From Torymus aiolomorphi (taxonomy: Eukaryota > Arthropoda > Insecta > Hymenoptera > Torymidae): a stretch of DNA of 64,000 bases. The notes below the pieces were generated by a model. The model did not search any database, was not told the origin of the DNA, and saw nothing but the letters and a program-made list of their open reading frames with translations. Positions 22,255-32,488 of this stretch are shown in pieces. Every line of letters begins with the position of its first letter. The first letter of the stretch is position 1. The stretch covers positions 105,699,810 to 105,763,809 of the forward strand of contig CM070876.1 of the NCBI GenBank assembly GCA_036365515.1. The letters run 5' to 3'. A program made the position numbers and the translations under genes.

Positions 22255-22450
22255 ATGGTTTATCGAAGTCCTCTAAAGCTTAAAAGTATGAGAGTTCTGA
22301 AAACAAAACATCCATATAGGTTTTAACAAAACAAATTTGCAAAAAATTTTATTAATGATTGTTTTATTGTTCTCCCTTATTCTTATAATTAACTTAAGTT
22401 ACTAGTACAATGTGTGATTACAATTCCTACGTAAATGCGTACAACATCAA
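22255..22450 (-). other. Spacer upstream of the F-like envelope
   Basis: About 200 bp of AT-rich element sequence without an evident frame. It could hold a splice acceptor for the envelope message, but no strong site was recognised. Confidence 0.35.
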
Positions 22451-22454
22451 TTGT

Positions 22455-23301
22455 TTATTTAAATTTAAATGACTTAGCTGATGGTTCGTCGTGCGACAGC
22501 CGCTTGTCAGAGTTATCTAAACGCAGTGCTAGGGTACTAGTGAGGTGTTCGCGAATTACCCAATCTCCGCTCGCATGCTCGCTCTTTGACCAATTTACTC
22601 GGTTTGCTTCCGAATTTACGTTTACTATTTTTCCCTCAAACGGCGGCTGAGAGTCGGGTGCCCTACCTGTTCGTGCCATTTGCGATGTTCCTGTGTTATT
22701 AGTGCATAATTCACTCCAGTTAATTATCGAAGCACCCTTTTGCGCGCTCATGTCTTTTTGCTTAACTACTTGTTTTAACGACTCTTGGGCGTTTATGGCC
22801 ATTGATCCCGACGTACCGTTTGGCAAAAAATTAAAAGGTCTACCGACTATACTACCTGGCTTTGGTGCTCTCGCTCTGACCCCCTATAGCGCTCGCGTTG
22901 AGTCCGTTTGAATCGTTATCGCGCCACATAGTAAGGGCGTTATTGGCTACATCGATTAAGCAGTCATTATACCAATCTATAGCTTTAGCGTTCATGTGCA
23001 CGCTAGCATTAATCGCTTCGATGTGAGAGAAAGTGGGTGATTTCTCCAAGTGTATCTCGATCAAAGGGTTACGAGTTGCTACTTGTTTAATATCTCGTCG
23101 CGTATAATTTATGGTCGAGGCACACAAAATACAAGTTATAGTTACAGCTGTGTCTAAATTCTGACGGCACGTTCTCGATAATTCCATCAAATACAAGTTT
23201 CTTAGGGTCGGATGGATCCTGTTTGCAAAACAATCCTCACACACGTATTCGGACCGAAAACCGTACGCCACGCGTTCGTAATTACGGATGATTGCGGACA
23301 T
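22455..23301 (-). pseudogene. Accessory protein, cysteine-containing, split by one-base shift
   Basis: Two minus-strand frames, 23,301-22,852 (149 aa) and 22,826-22,455 (123 aa). The second is open upstream into the first, and the register changes by one base in a GGGGG run near 22,880, so they were probably one gene of roughly 275 codons. The N-terminal part has CEDC, a later single Cys, and CILC, consistent with a zinc site. The C-terminal part is hydrophilic, without Cys clusters or membrane segments. I recognise no family. It lies between the glycoprotein and F-like envelope genes and is absent from copy 1 through deletion. Confidence 0.5.
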
Positions 23302-23348
23302 GATTTATAATTATATATTTCTTTGTTTTTCTTTTTTTTTTATTTTTA

Positions 23349-23705
23349 CTAATATAATATTTCAACTAAGGGATAGTTGAAAAGATGTTCTTCACCGCGT
23401 AAATAGAAATTAACGCAACTTTCGCAGACTGGACCTACTCGCTTAAATAATAATTGGCGGCGACAAATTTTACAGTTGATAGGTACAGGAAGTCCCGGTT
23501 GAAACAATATGTGATAATCAAAACTCGGCTCAAGTAGCTGAAACGGATCTTTAACGAAAGTGTGGTAGCAAGTTTTACAGAAAAAATTAAAAAACTCTTC
23601 GTCGACGTATACGACTCGATCCCTTCCTCGCACGCTCCAACAGGGAAGATCGCGCAGGTGTTCTATTGCTCGCGCGACGTCAGGCTTTTCTCTTTGATTT
23701 ATTGG
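23349..23705 (-). CDS. Accessory zinc-finger-like protein
   Basis: The frame is open from just after a splice-acceptor-like TTTTCCTTTCTAG (ending at 23,706) down to 23,349. There is no ATG near its start, so entry by splicing is likely. It contains CKTC, CKIC and CESC, three CxxC pairs that could bind zinc, and ends NYPLVEILY. Length is about 119 codons including the part before the first internal GTG. I do not recognise the family. It follows the frame at 24,145-23,745 and precedes the 23,301 frame in the accessory block. Confidence 0.5.
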   Translation of the reverse strand, partial: PINQREKPDVARAIEHLRDLPCWSVRGRDRVVYVDEEFFNFFCKTCYHTFVKDPFQLLEPSFDYHILFQPGLPVPINCKICRRQLLFKRVGPVCESCVNFYLRGEEHLFNYPLVEILY

Positions 23706-23744
23706 CTAGAAAGGAAAATTGACCGTTTGTTATTAACTACATAT

Positions 23745-24145
23745 TTAAGTTTTCTTAATTAACTGGACCAAAACACGCCGCTCGCATACTGATACGCGAC
23801 GCATTTTATCCAGATCTTTAAGGTGATACGCAATCTGTTCGGCGTGACGTCGCGCTTGTGCAAACGTCACATAAAATTCCGGCCTACACATGTATCGCTT
23901 TACGCTGGACCGTATGCCTAACACATAACAATAAATAGCCAGCTTAGTTCTTTCATGTTCGCTCTCGCTTATCTCAATAATCTCCTGCTTGGCTATTTTC
24001 CCCCTTGTTGATATAATTCGAAACTTCTCTCCATTCGATTATTATAAGAGCTCAGTTGTTCGTTTCGGCCCTGCACCGCCCATACCAGCCGTCTCCTCAA
24101 TAGAATCAAATCGTCCAACAAATTTACCTTTTGTTCCGGCCGCAT
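23745..24145 (-). pseudogene. Accessory helical protein, frame-broken
   Basis: It starts at ATG 24,145 (MRPEQKVNLLDDLILLRRRL) and reaches TAG near 24,000, directly after a GGGGGAAAA run. In the neighbouring register the sequence continues open (AKQEIIEISESEHERTKLA...) to TAA at 23,745. Total length would be about 130 codons, charged and predicted helical, with no membrane segment. Either a one-base mutation or a slippery site explains the break. Family unknown. Confidence 0.45.
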
Positions 24146-24248
24146 TTCTAGAATGCTTTTATTAATTTAAAGCAATTTTGTTATTAATAAAAAGAAAGAA
24201 ACAAAAATTATTATATTTATTTAGAATACAACCACCAATTGTTGCTAG

Positions 24249-24362
<114 letters not shown>

Positions 24363-24397
24363 ACAAAATAATGAATATTATGTGATATATCGAGAAG

Positions 24398-26420
24398 TTA
24401 ATTTATTGGATTACGAGATGGTATAGAGGCCACAGTGTCTGGACTTAGCACGGGGTACAATTTATTCTCGGCGTTGCCAGAATTTCTGACACTACTATTA
24501 TCTGACCATTGACATTCCGGTTGATATTTTTGAGTGGTACAGGTGAAAGGTGCTTCGATGACAGTCGGAGCTAAGGGTGCCTGTATTGTAGTAGCCTCTT
24601 TCGGTTTTTGCACGCTTTTTCCCAATTGAAGTAAAAGCTGCGTTAACGAGTTCCAAATGGCTCCTAAAATGTGCACAGACCAACCATAAAGGCTATGCAA
24701 AGCGTAACCGTGTATTATAGTATCGAGAATGAATTTAATTAATCTAAAACCCATTAAAATTGTAATAAATGCTGCGCTTGCCGATCCGAAAGTAATAAAT
24801 CGCGCCCAAATATTGTCCCAAGCGGAATCAGCGATACGAGTGAGTGCTTCTTCGTCAAGCAAGTTCGCCACGGACACGCCCCCGGGCATTCTCCCCTTAC
24901 CCGCCGCTCCGTAGGCTAAAGCGTGTAAGATCGGGCCCTGCTCGTTTGGAAACATTATAAAATTTTTAATTTTTCTATATCCCCGTACGAGTAAATCCCG
25001 CTATTCGCTAAATCGGTAGGGTTATTATATGTCCATGTTTGTTGAACTTGCGGCTTTAATACCGAAGGTGCGTCCTGAATGGTTATCTGTGGCAGCATTT
25101 TAAACCATCGCTCCCCCAATAAAAACATTACCGGAATCATAGAATCACAAATAGCTTTACTTCCGTATTCACGCAAAATGTGTGTCCGAGGCGATAAGAA
25201 TCTCGGTTTGTCTTGCCAAAATACTGGGAGCTCTTGATAACACTCCTCCGTCTGTCTAACCTTTACTTCCACCTGTACACACTTTAAAATATGCACTACT
25301 TCTCCCGCCAATAGGTTTACATAGCCCGGCCCGCCCATGATTTGGTAGGCTAATAAATCTGGGGAGATCGTAGCTATATTCAATGCGTTTATTATTACCT
25401 TCCTTTCCAGCTCGCATTGTTTAGCTATTACATCCGAGCATAATCTAGTCATTTGACCCTTTATGTGCGCGTTTACATATACAAACTTCGAGTTTACATA
25501 AGCAAAAATGTCGGTGTTACTAATACTAACTCCCTTTTGCGCTAACAATTTTTCATGCTCGGGGTCGAGTAAAGTAAACAGTTTCGGATGTTCAGTACGA
25601 ATTAATTGATATGAGCACACATTAATTACACCAAAATCTTTAAACGCAAAGGAAAGTCCTTCGGCTTCTAACACGTAGAGCGGTCGCCGCTCGTTATCTT
25701 TTTCCACAATCCTCATCACCGGCCCTGTATACAAGGCGGCATAACTGCGATTCTCGCACGCGCCGGTGGGGATGGCTTCCCAAAAGGCATACCCGTAAAC
25801 GATGTCTATACAATTATCATCGGTGAATGGACACACAGTACTACTCTCTAATTTAATTTTGTTATTATTTAAATTGACCGCATTGCAACGCTCCTCTAAG
25901 CGGATCGTTATGTATCCGTGTATCACTACGTCGGAAAATTCACCATAAGGGTCAGCATAGTGAGCCGAATTTGTACAGGTACCGTCTGCTTTCAACGACC
26001 CGGCGAAAGTGAGTGGGTGCGTCGATGTGTCATTAATTCTCAAGTTTCTAACCATATTATCTGCGATTGAGACCGATCTATGCACGTGCATCCGCATGAA
26101 CTCGTCTCGCGTAACTTCGCGCAAATATCTCACTTCCCCATTTTTTACAAATGACATGTGCGACCACATTCCGCAATGACCGACGGTCCTCTCTATTTCG
26201 ATTTTACAGTATCGCACTAGCGTATCGGCATACTCATAAGTTGCAGGAGGCTTATTTCCGTTTTCGTTACATTGATTATTGGTTCGGGAATGTCGCATTC
26301 CCCCACGTTAACCAACGAAAAGGTAAAATTAGTAAATTTTTGCCCGCAATCAAAACCGATTAACCCGAAAACTAGGTCTAATTTGAAAGTTGTTGCAAGG
26401 ATAAACATCAAAGTCCTCAT
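24398..26420 (-). pseudogene. env: Chuvirus-type glycoprotein gene, copy 2, near complete
   Basis: First envelope gene, starting directly after a splice acceptor. Signal region MRTLMFILATTF, then FDCG and NVGECDIPEP (26,420-26,217). A 1-nt deletion near 26,240 shifts to the main 447-codon frame (to 24,955), with CKIEIERTVGHCGMW, YADPYGEFSDVVIHGY, HPKLFTLLDPEHEKLL and SGIYSYGDIEKL. A one-base loss in an A-run near 24,960 shifts to 24,955-24,398, which has NLLDEEALTRIADSAWDNIW and two hydrophobic segments (ITFGSASAAFITILMG and IHGYALHSLYGWS). The pattern and length match Jingchuvirales class III-like glycoproteins captured by arthropod LTR elements. Only two one-base breaks separate the parts. 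Confidence 0.7.
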
Positions 26421-26469
26421 CTGTAAACATGAATAAAAATATTAACTTTCAAATTTTTAAGTAATTGCA

Positions 26470-28342
26470 TCAGTCTAAATTTTCGGGTGGCGATTGCGGT
26501 TTAACATGCGAAAAGCGTAAGCGGTTACTATGTACGACTTTGGATTTGTTTTCTGTAATTTGAATTTTAACATTCCCGTTCTCCCAAACCTCAATTACTC
26601 GGTAAGAACCGGAGTAATGATTTTCGAATTTATGCGGTTTCGGTCCGCTCTGTAGCCAAACAAAATCGCCTATTTTGATTTCTATTGGGTTGGCTTTTTT
26701 ATCGTAATAATTTTTTGACCGTCGTTTGGCCACTAATAATTTTTCTTCTGCACCTTCTTGAAGAAAGTGCAACCTTTGTACCAAAGCCGTCATATAACCC
26801 ACATAGGTAGGTAACAAGTCTTCCGGCTCCAAAGGATCGCTCGAAGGAACGTGCGCCAGTCGGCCGAAGACGAGCTCGTAAGGTGTGTGCTGTATTCCTT
26901 CGTGTTTCCCTGTGTTAAAATTGAACATGGCTAATTCTACCCATTCATCCCAGGCCAAGTTTTTTGTTGTGAACATTTTTAAAAATTCGCTAAGTGGAGA
27001 GTGTGATCTTGCTAGTGAGCCGTTAGTTTGTGGGTGAAAAGCAGTGGTTTTTATTCGCTTAATTCTAAAGCGCTTTGCTACGCATTTCATTAGTTTGCTA
27101 AGAAAGTTCGTGCCTTGATCAGTGAGTATAGCTTGAGGTGCACCGAAAGTGCAAATAAAACGTTTAATAAAAGCGTCGGCTACAGATATAGCTGTTTGAT
27201 CTTTTAACGGGACACCGACTGAGAATTTGGTGAATTAATCCTGCATGGTGAAAGTATGTATTCTGCGTTATCTTTAGTTTTGGGCAACAGACCCACTATA
27301 TCCAGAGTAACAGTAAAAAACGGAATACAAGGGTGATCAGTAATAATCATTTTCTGTTTAGTTTTAACTCTTACTAATTTTTTTAATTGACAGGGAACAC
27401 ATTTCTGAATAAACTCTTGGATATTTTCTTTAAGACGTTCCCATTGAAATTTATACTTAATGCGGTTAAACGTTTTAGTAACACCTTTGTGTCCGCCCGC
27501 CGCTGAACAATCAGCTTCGCGAATAATGTCTGTTCGTTTGCTAAGTTTCGGGTGTTGAATAATTCCCTTACATACAATTATTTTTAAATCCCTTTTAATT
27601 AATTCACGTTTAATACAAGCTAGTATATCCTTAAAATCAATATTTTCAATGTGACTACTCTTTGCCAAACTAATCAAAATTATTTGATTTTTGTTCGATA
27701 AAGTATCTAATTTCTTAATTCCCTTAGCTAAAATTTCCAGCGTTGTTGAGAGGCTATTTTTAGAGTCTCCTCTTAAGGGTACTATGAAATGCATTTTTTT
27801 ATTGCCCTTAATGGCTTGGGTTTCTTCTAACTCCAGGTTCTCCAAACGCGGGAGTTTCCCTAATTCTTTTAATTGCCTACCCCTTCGTCGAGTGGTTTCC
27901 CATCTGTGGAGATGAAATATAAGTAATTGTCCTTTCTCATAAACAATTTTTCCCTACAATAAACGATGTTATCTCTATAGTGATCCGTTGTTTGGGTCGC
28001 CGGATCGGGGTCGCTTGGTTCTTCGATCGTTAAATCGGGAAAGGGTACAAAAAATTCCGGAGAATGTTCGACCGTATTTTCCGCGCTTTCTTTTACAAGC
28101 GGTTCGCTTTCGTCTGGAATAGCCGCTCTGGCGCCTGGCGATGTGGGTCTAGCTAACTCTTTATGGCCGCGCGCGTCTTGGCGCTCGATGAAATCGCTGT
28201 TGTTTTCATTCTCAGCAGGACACGCGCGTTCCTGGATAGTCCCAGCTGCAGGGGCTCGTTTTCTTTTTCGCGGAAGAAGGGCCTTAATGGCTTGTTTGTA
28301 TTTTTCACTGACTTGGCGTTCGACACGAGTACGAGTAGCCAT
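26470..28342 (-). pseudogene. pol: Gypsy integrase, copy 2, catalytic Glu lost
   Basis: Frames 28,342-27,869, 27,845-27,204 and 27,090-26,470 correspond to copy-1 integrase. The zinc region reads GGHKGV and CVPCQLKK. The third catalytic residue is changed: codon 27,012-27,010 is GCA (Ala) where copy 1 has GAA (Glu), giving SLARSH. The frameshift after YILSPCRI is shared with copy 1. A private stop lies just downstream, and a further frame break near 27,870 is private. The C-terminal GDFVWLQSGPKPHKF module is intact. Confidence 0.85.
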
Positions 28343-28458
28343 TGCGTGAGGGGCGGGTGCGTCGCCTATCCGATCTCCGAGGGACTCCGGTGCTGGGCCT
28401 ACAGCTTGGCTGCCAGCGACAGCATGGCACCCCTTCCCCCCTACACTAACTCGCGTCG

Positions 28459-30954
28459 CTACGCAAACAGTTTCGACGACTGGATCCGAGACAAAGCGTC
28501 TGCGTTAGCATTTAATTCACCTTTCTTGTAAACCACGTCGAATTGGTAATCTAATAATTTTAATCGCCAACGAGTGACTCTAGATCCGGGGTCGTTATGT
28601 GAATTTAACCACACTAAAGGTCTGTGATCGGTAATTAGAGTAAACCTGTTGCCGTACAAATATGGTCTAAATTGCGTGATCGCGTAAACAATAGCTAAAG
28701 CTTCTTTCGAGAAGGTCCAATAATTTTTCTCGGCTTGATTAAGCGCGTGCGATACAAAAGCTATAGGTCTATCTTTCCCGATTTCGCCTTGCGATAGTAT
28801 GGCGCCTATAGCATAACCACTCGCGTCAGTGGTGACCAAAAACTTTTCTTCAAAATGTGGGTGCGGCAACACCGGTGGTTCCCATAAACTATCTCTTAAC
28901 TTGATAAATGCCTCTTGTGCATTTTTATCCCAACTAAATTGCTGTTCTTTTCTTAATAAGTTTGTTAAAGGTTTTGCTATCTGCGCGAAGTTTTTAATAA
29001 ACCTCCTATAGTATCCTGCCAGGCCTAAAAATTGTTTAATATTTTTTTGGTTTTTGGGGATCGGAAATTCTTTAACTGCTTTCAATTTTTCTGGATCGGG
29101 GCGCAGTCCGTGGCTGCTAATTATATGTCCTAAGTAATTAATTTCTGGCTTAAGGAATTCGCATTTTTCTGGTTGAAGTACTATGTTCGCGTGGCGTAAT
29201 TCTTCGAAAAGTTTTTGAATTGTTTCTATATGCTCATTGAAAGTTTTAGAGTAAACGCAAATGTCGTCAAAGAAATGCACTACGTTTTTCATTCTCGCTA
29301 TAACTTTGAGTACGAGCGATAAAAATACTGGCGCGCTTGTTTTCAACCCGATAGGTGATCTAACAAAATGAAATAAACCAAGATCGCAACAAAAAGCTGT
29401 TTTCTCTCTATCTTCTGGTTTGATTTTTATTTGATGATACCCTGCGTATAAATTGAAAACTGAAAAAAATTTCGCGTCCCCAAGTTTATCTAGAATATCG
29501 GCTATATTGGGGACCGGGTGATTGTAATCAGGGATAACGGCATTTAGTTTTCTAAAATCAACGACGACCCTATATTTTTTCTTTCCGTCGGGGCCCGGTT
29601 TTTTGTCAACGCAGAACACCGTCGCTGAATAGGCGCTTGTAGATGGTTCGACTATCCCTTTTTCTAACATTTCGTTTACCTGCCTGTTGATTTCCTCTTT
29701 CAAAATAGGAGGGTGTCTAAATTGTTTTATTCTAATTGGTATATTGTTTGTTGTTGGGATTTCATGTTTAATTACATTAGTCGCGGGCATAATATCTCCG
29801 GGTAAATAAAATCTGCCCGCGAAATTAATTAATATTGATTCAATATCCATTTTCTGATTCTCCGATAAATGCTCTAGACGGAGTAATTCTTTTAATTTAA
29901 TTACACGATCACTTGCCGCTAATATTTTCCCACTTCTCACACACATTATTTTCCGGGCGCGTGGCGTGGGCTTTTTATAGTCCCGCCTATCTAAGCTATC
30001 TATTTTCGTAGTATAATGCGGCCGCGAACGATGTTTCCATATTGACCGGCCTAAACCGCTTCCTTTTCTTTTAATATCATGTAACGATTGACGGAAAGCG
30101 CACAGGATGTCGGCACACGTATCTTCGTTTGTCATACAAAATTTCCTTAATTTATTCAACAAGGGGATGGCGTAGCAACACAGGAGAGCGAACGCATTAC
30201 CATATAAATGTATCGGTCGGGTCTTTTTGACTGCTTGTAAATGAGCTAATGCTTTTATCTTTCTACATAAGTTTTCTAAACAATGGTCGATTTGCGCATG
30301 ATCGCCTAATGCGATGCGATGCGACCGACTCAGAGTTTTATTACTTCCGCTCCTTCCGATTCTGATTTGATTACGCAGCCATTTCCTTTGCTCGCGTATG
30401 GTACTATCGATTTTACCGCAACTATTACCTCGTGTTTTTAACTTTTTACACTTTGCGTAATTGTGACGCATTGTTCCGAAAGCCTTTACTTTATTAGTCA
30501 CGAATGCTATTTTAGTATAATCTTTCCTCAAGTTTTTCGGTGTATCTTGATTATTCTTATATGTTAAAACATGGTTTTCTCGAGTATTTCCGTCCATTTT
30601 ATTTCTTTTACTAAACGGATCCGTATTATTTCTATTTTTAACAAACAAGTTTTTTTTAATTCTATGGGTTTCCCTAGCACGTTTACAATTTTTACTTTTA
30701 TTTTTCAAGCTAATCAATTCCATTACAAGAACATGTTCACCAGGGCTAGTTTTCAAATCTTTATTTAACAATTTTGACTTCTGGCTACTTACGTTATGGG
30801 TGGACGAGTTTTCACCGAGCAAAATGTTTTTCCAAGTTATTTTACGAATTTTATCCTTCAAATTTCCGTATTTGTTGGATTTCCTTCTTATTTTATTTGA
30901 AAATTTATTCTTTTGTAGATATTTAATTCTCAAATTTCTATTTTGACTAATCAA
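28459..30954 (-). CDS. pol: Gypsy RT and RNase H with basic N-terminal spacer, copy 2
   Basis: 831-codon open frame. The first roughly 330 codons are the Lys/Asn/Arg-rich spacer also seen in copy 1. RT follows, with YRVVVDFRKLNAVI, FSVFNLYAGYHQI (the first catalytic Asp of FSVFD is Asn here, so polymerase is probably dead), FFDDICVYS and FLGLAGYYRRF. RNase H has TTDASGYAIGAIL and LITDHRPLVW. The stop after NADALSRIQSSKLFA matches copy 1, showing that this break predates the split of the copies. The spacer joins RT without the stop seen in copy 1. Confidence 0.9.
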   Translation of the reverse strand: MISQNRNLRIKYLQKNKFSNKIRRKSNKYGNLKDKIRKITWKNILLGENSSTHNVSSQKSKLLNKDLKTSPGEHVLVMELISLKNKSKNCKRARETHRIKKNLFVKNRNNTDPFSKRNKMDGNTRENHVLTYKNNQDTPKNLRKDYTKIAFVTNKVKAFGTMRHNYAKCKKLKTRGNSCGKIDSTIREQRKWLRNQIRIGRSGSNKTLSRSHRIALGDHAQIDHCLENLCRKIKALAHLQAVKKTRPIHLYGNAFALLCCYAIPLLNKLRKFCMTNEDTCADILCAFRQSLHDIKRKGSGLGRSIWKHRSRPHYTTKIDSLDRRDYKKPTPRARKIMCVRSGKILAASDRVIKLKELLRLEHLSENQKMDIESILINFAGRFYLPGDIMPATNVIKHEIPTTNNIPIRIKQFRHPPILKEEINRQVNEMLEKGIVEPSTSAYSATVFCVDKKPGPDGKKKYRVVVDFRKLNAVIPDYNHPVPNIADILDKLGDAKFFSVFNLYAGYHQIKIKPEDREKTAFCCDLGLFHFVRSPIGLKTSAPVFLSLVLKVIARMKNVVHFFDDICVYSKTFNEHIETIQKLFEELRHANIVLQPEKCEFLKPEINYLGHIISSHGLRPDPEKLKAVKEFPIPKNQKNIKQFLGLAGYYRRFIKNFAQIAKPLTNLLRKEQQFSWDKNAQEAFIKLRDSLWEPPVLPHPHFEEKFLVTTDASGYAIGAILSQGEIGKDRPIAFVSHALNQAEKNYWTFSKEALAIVYAITQFRPYLYGNRFTLITDHRPLVWLNSHNDPGSRVTRWRLKLLDYQFDVVYKKGELNANADALSRIQSSKLFA

Positions 30955-31326
30955 GTTTTTTGAACTTTATTTTCACCGAACGAATTTTTCAAGCTACAAT
31001 TTTTTTTAAACATCTTTTCGGGCCCGAACAAATTTTTCAAGTTTTTACAAGTTGATTCTTTCGATTTTTCAAGTTTTTCGATTCTAAACTTTTTTCTAGT
31101 TAAGTTTACTGGCTTTTCCATTTTTCCAGTTTCTATATTTTTACAAGTCGAGTTTTTCTAGTTCTCACATCTTTCAATATTTTTATTCAATTCTATATTA
31201 TCTTTATTTCCCGTTTCCTTACTAATTCGATTTGCAATGGTCGTGACAGTGTACTGAGTTGAGGAATTAATTATACTAGTTAAGGAACATTTATTAACAT
31301 CTACACGTTCATGCTGAGTAACTATA

Positions 31327-32466
31327 TCACGAGAAACACAAGAAGCTTAGCTTGCCTACAACCGCACTGGCCTTGCGCCGTTCTATTCTTGCTAATTTTA
31401 CGATCTCCTTGTTTGTCGTTTTAACGATATTTACGCTACCCGTGCACCGTAGAGCGATTACGTGCGATGCGATGTGCAAAATATTTTCCTCGTAGTTAAT
31501 CTTTGCCCCGTATCTCCTTAGTACTTCACTACCAATTAATCCGTCTTCCTCAATCGGAAAATTATCAGGAACGAGATGAAAATACAAAGTTATGTCACGG
31601 AATAATAATGGTACTTTACAGCACGAGTTAATTGACTCTTTTGTAAAGCCCCTGAGTTCTAATATCTCGTTTTCAATTACAATGGCTTTACTCGGTTTTA
31701 CTGTTTGCGCCTGCGGTAGCTGTGCGTTCTCAGGTAGCAGTGCTTTCAATGCCCAACAATTTTTTGCTACGTGATTTTTCTTTTCGCAAAATTGACAATT
31801 TTCGACCGTTTTGTCTTGTACAATTTTAACATCGGCCGAACCATTCGCGCTTTTGCTAGTTTCTTTATTGATCTTATTTTTATCAAAATTTTCCGTTTTC
31901 TCAAAACAATCGACTTCACGTTCGATTTCGATTGCTTTTTCAACCGCTCCTTGAAACGTTCGCATTACACTCATACGTCTTTTAATTTCCCAATCCAAAC
32001 CGCGCGCGAAAAATTTTAACTTATCCGTTTCTACAAATTTCCTAAATTCGACACTATCTCTTTTGTCTCTTTTTGGTGCTTCTTTCAATTCAATTGCTAT
32101 GCGTCTTACTCTATTCGCGAATGTAATGACATTTTCTCCTTGTTTTTGTTTCGCGGCTGCCAATTCTTCGATTAAGGTCTGATGCCATTTATACGAACCG
32201 AAATTTGCTTCAAAGTACTTAATTAGTTCAGTAATCCTATTGAAATGCATCTCTTCCATCGATTTTGCTGCTTCCCCCATCAAACACCTTCTGATTAATT
32301 TTGCTAAATCTACCTCATTGGCCGCTGGTATCATGCTAACTGCCTCTCTTACTCCGAACAGGAAAGTGATAAGCGGAATATTACTACCGTTGAATTTCGG
32401 AATACAGTCAAGCGCGTCTTTAATTGATAGATTTTTTAGCGGCGCTAAGGTAGAGTTTTGACGCAA
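31327..32466 (-). pseudogene. gag: Gag C-terminal part fused to protease remnant, copy 2
   Basis: Frame of 379 codons. It starts within capsid (SIKDALDCIPKFNGSNIPL) and includes the intact segment that copy 1 has lost near 8,555. The first zinc knuckle CQFCEKKNHVAKNC is present. At QAQTVKPSKAI the sequence jumps relative to copy 1 by about 460 bp, deleting the second zinc knuckle and the DTGA protease active site. The protease C-terminal block LIGSEVLRRYG remains. It ends after GKLS by a 2-nt deletion. Its N-terminal part was separated by the nested insertion. Confidence 0.8.
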
Positions 32467-32488
32467 GGTATTAATGTTGCTATTAATA

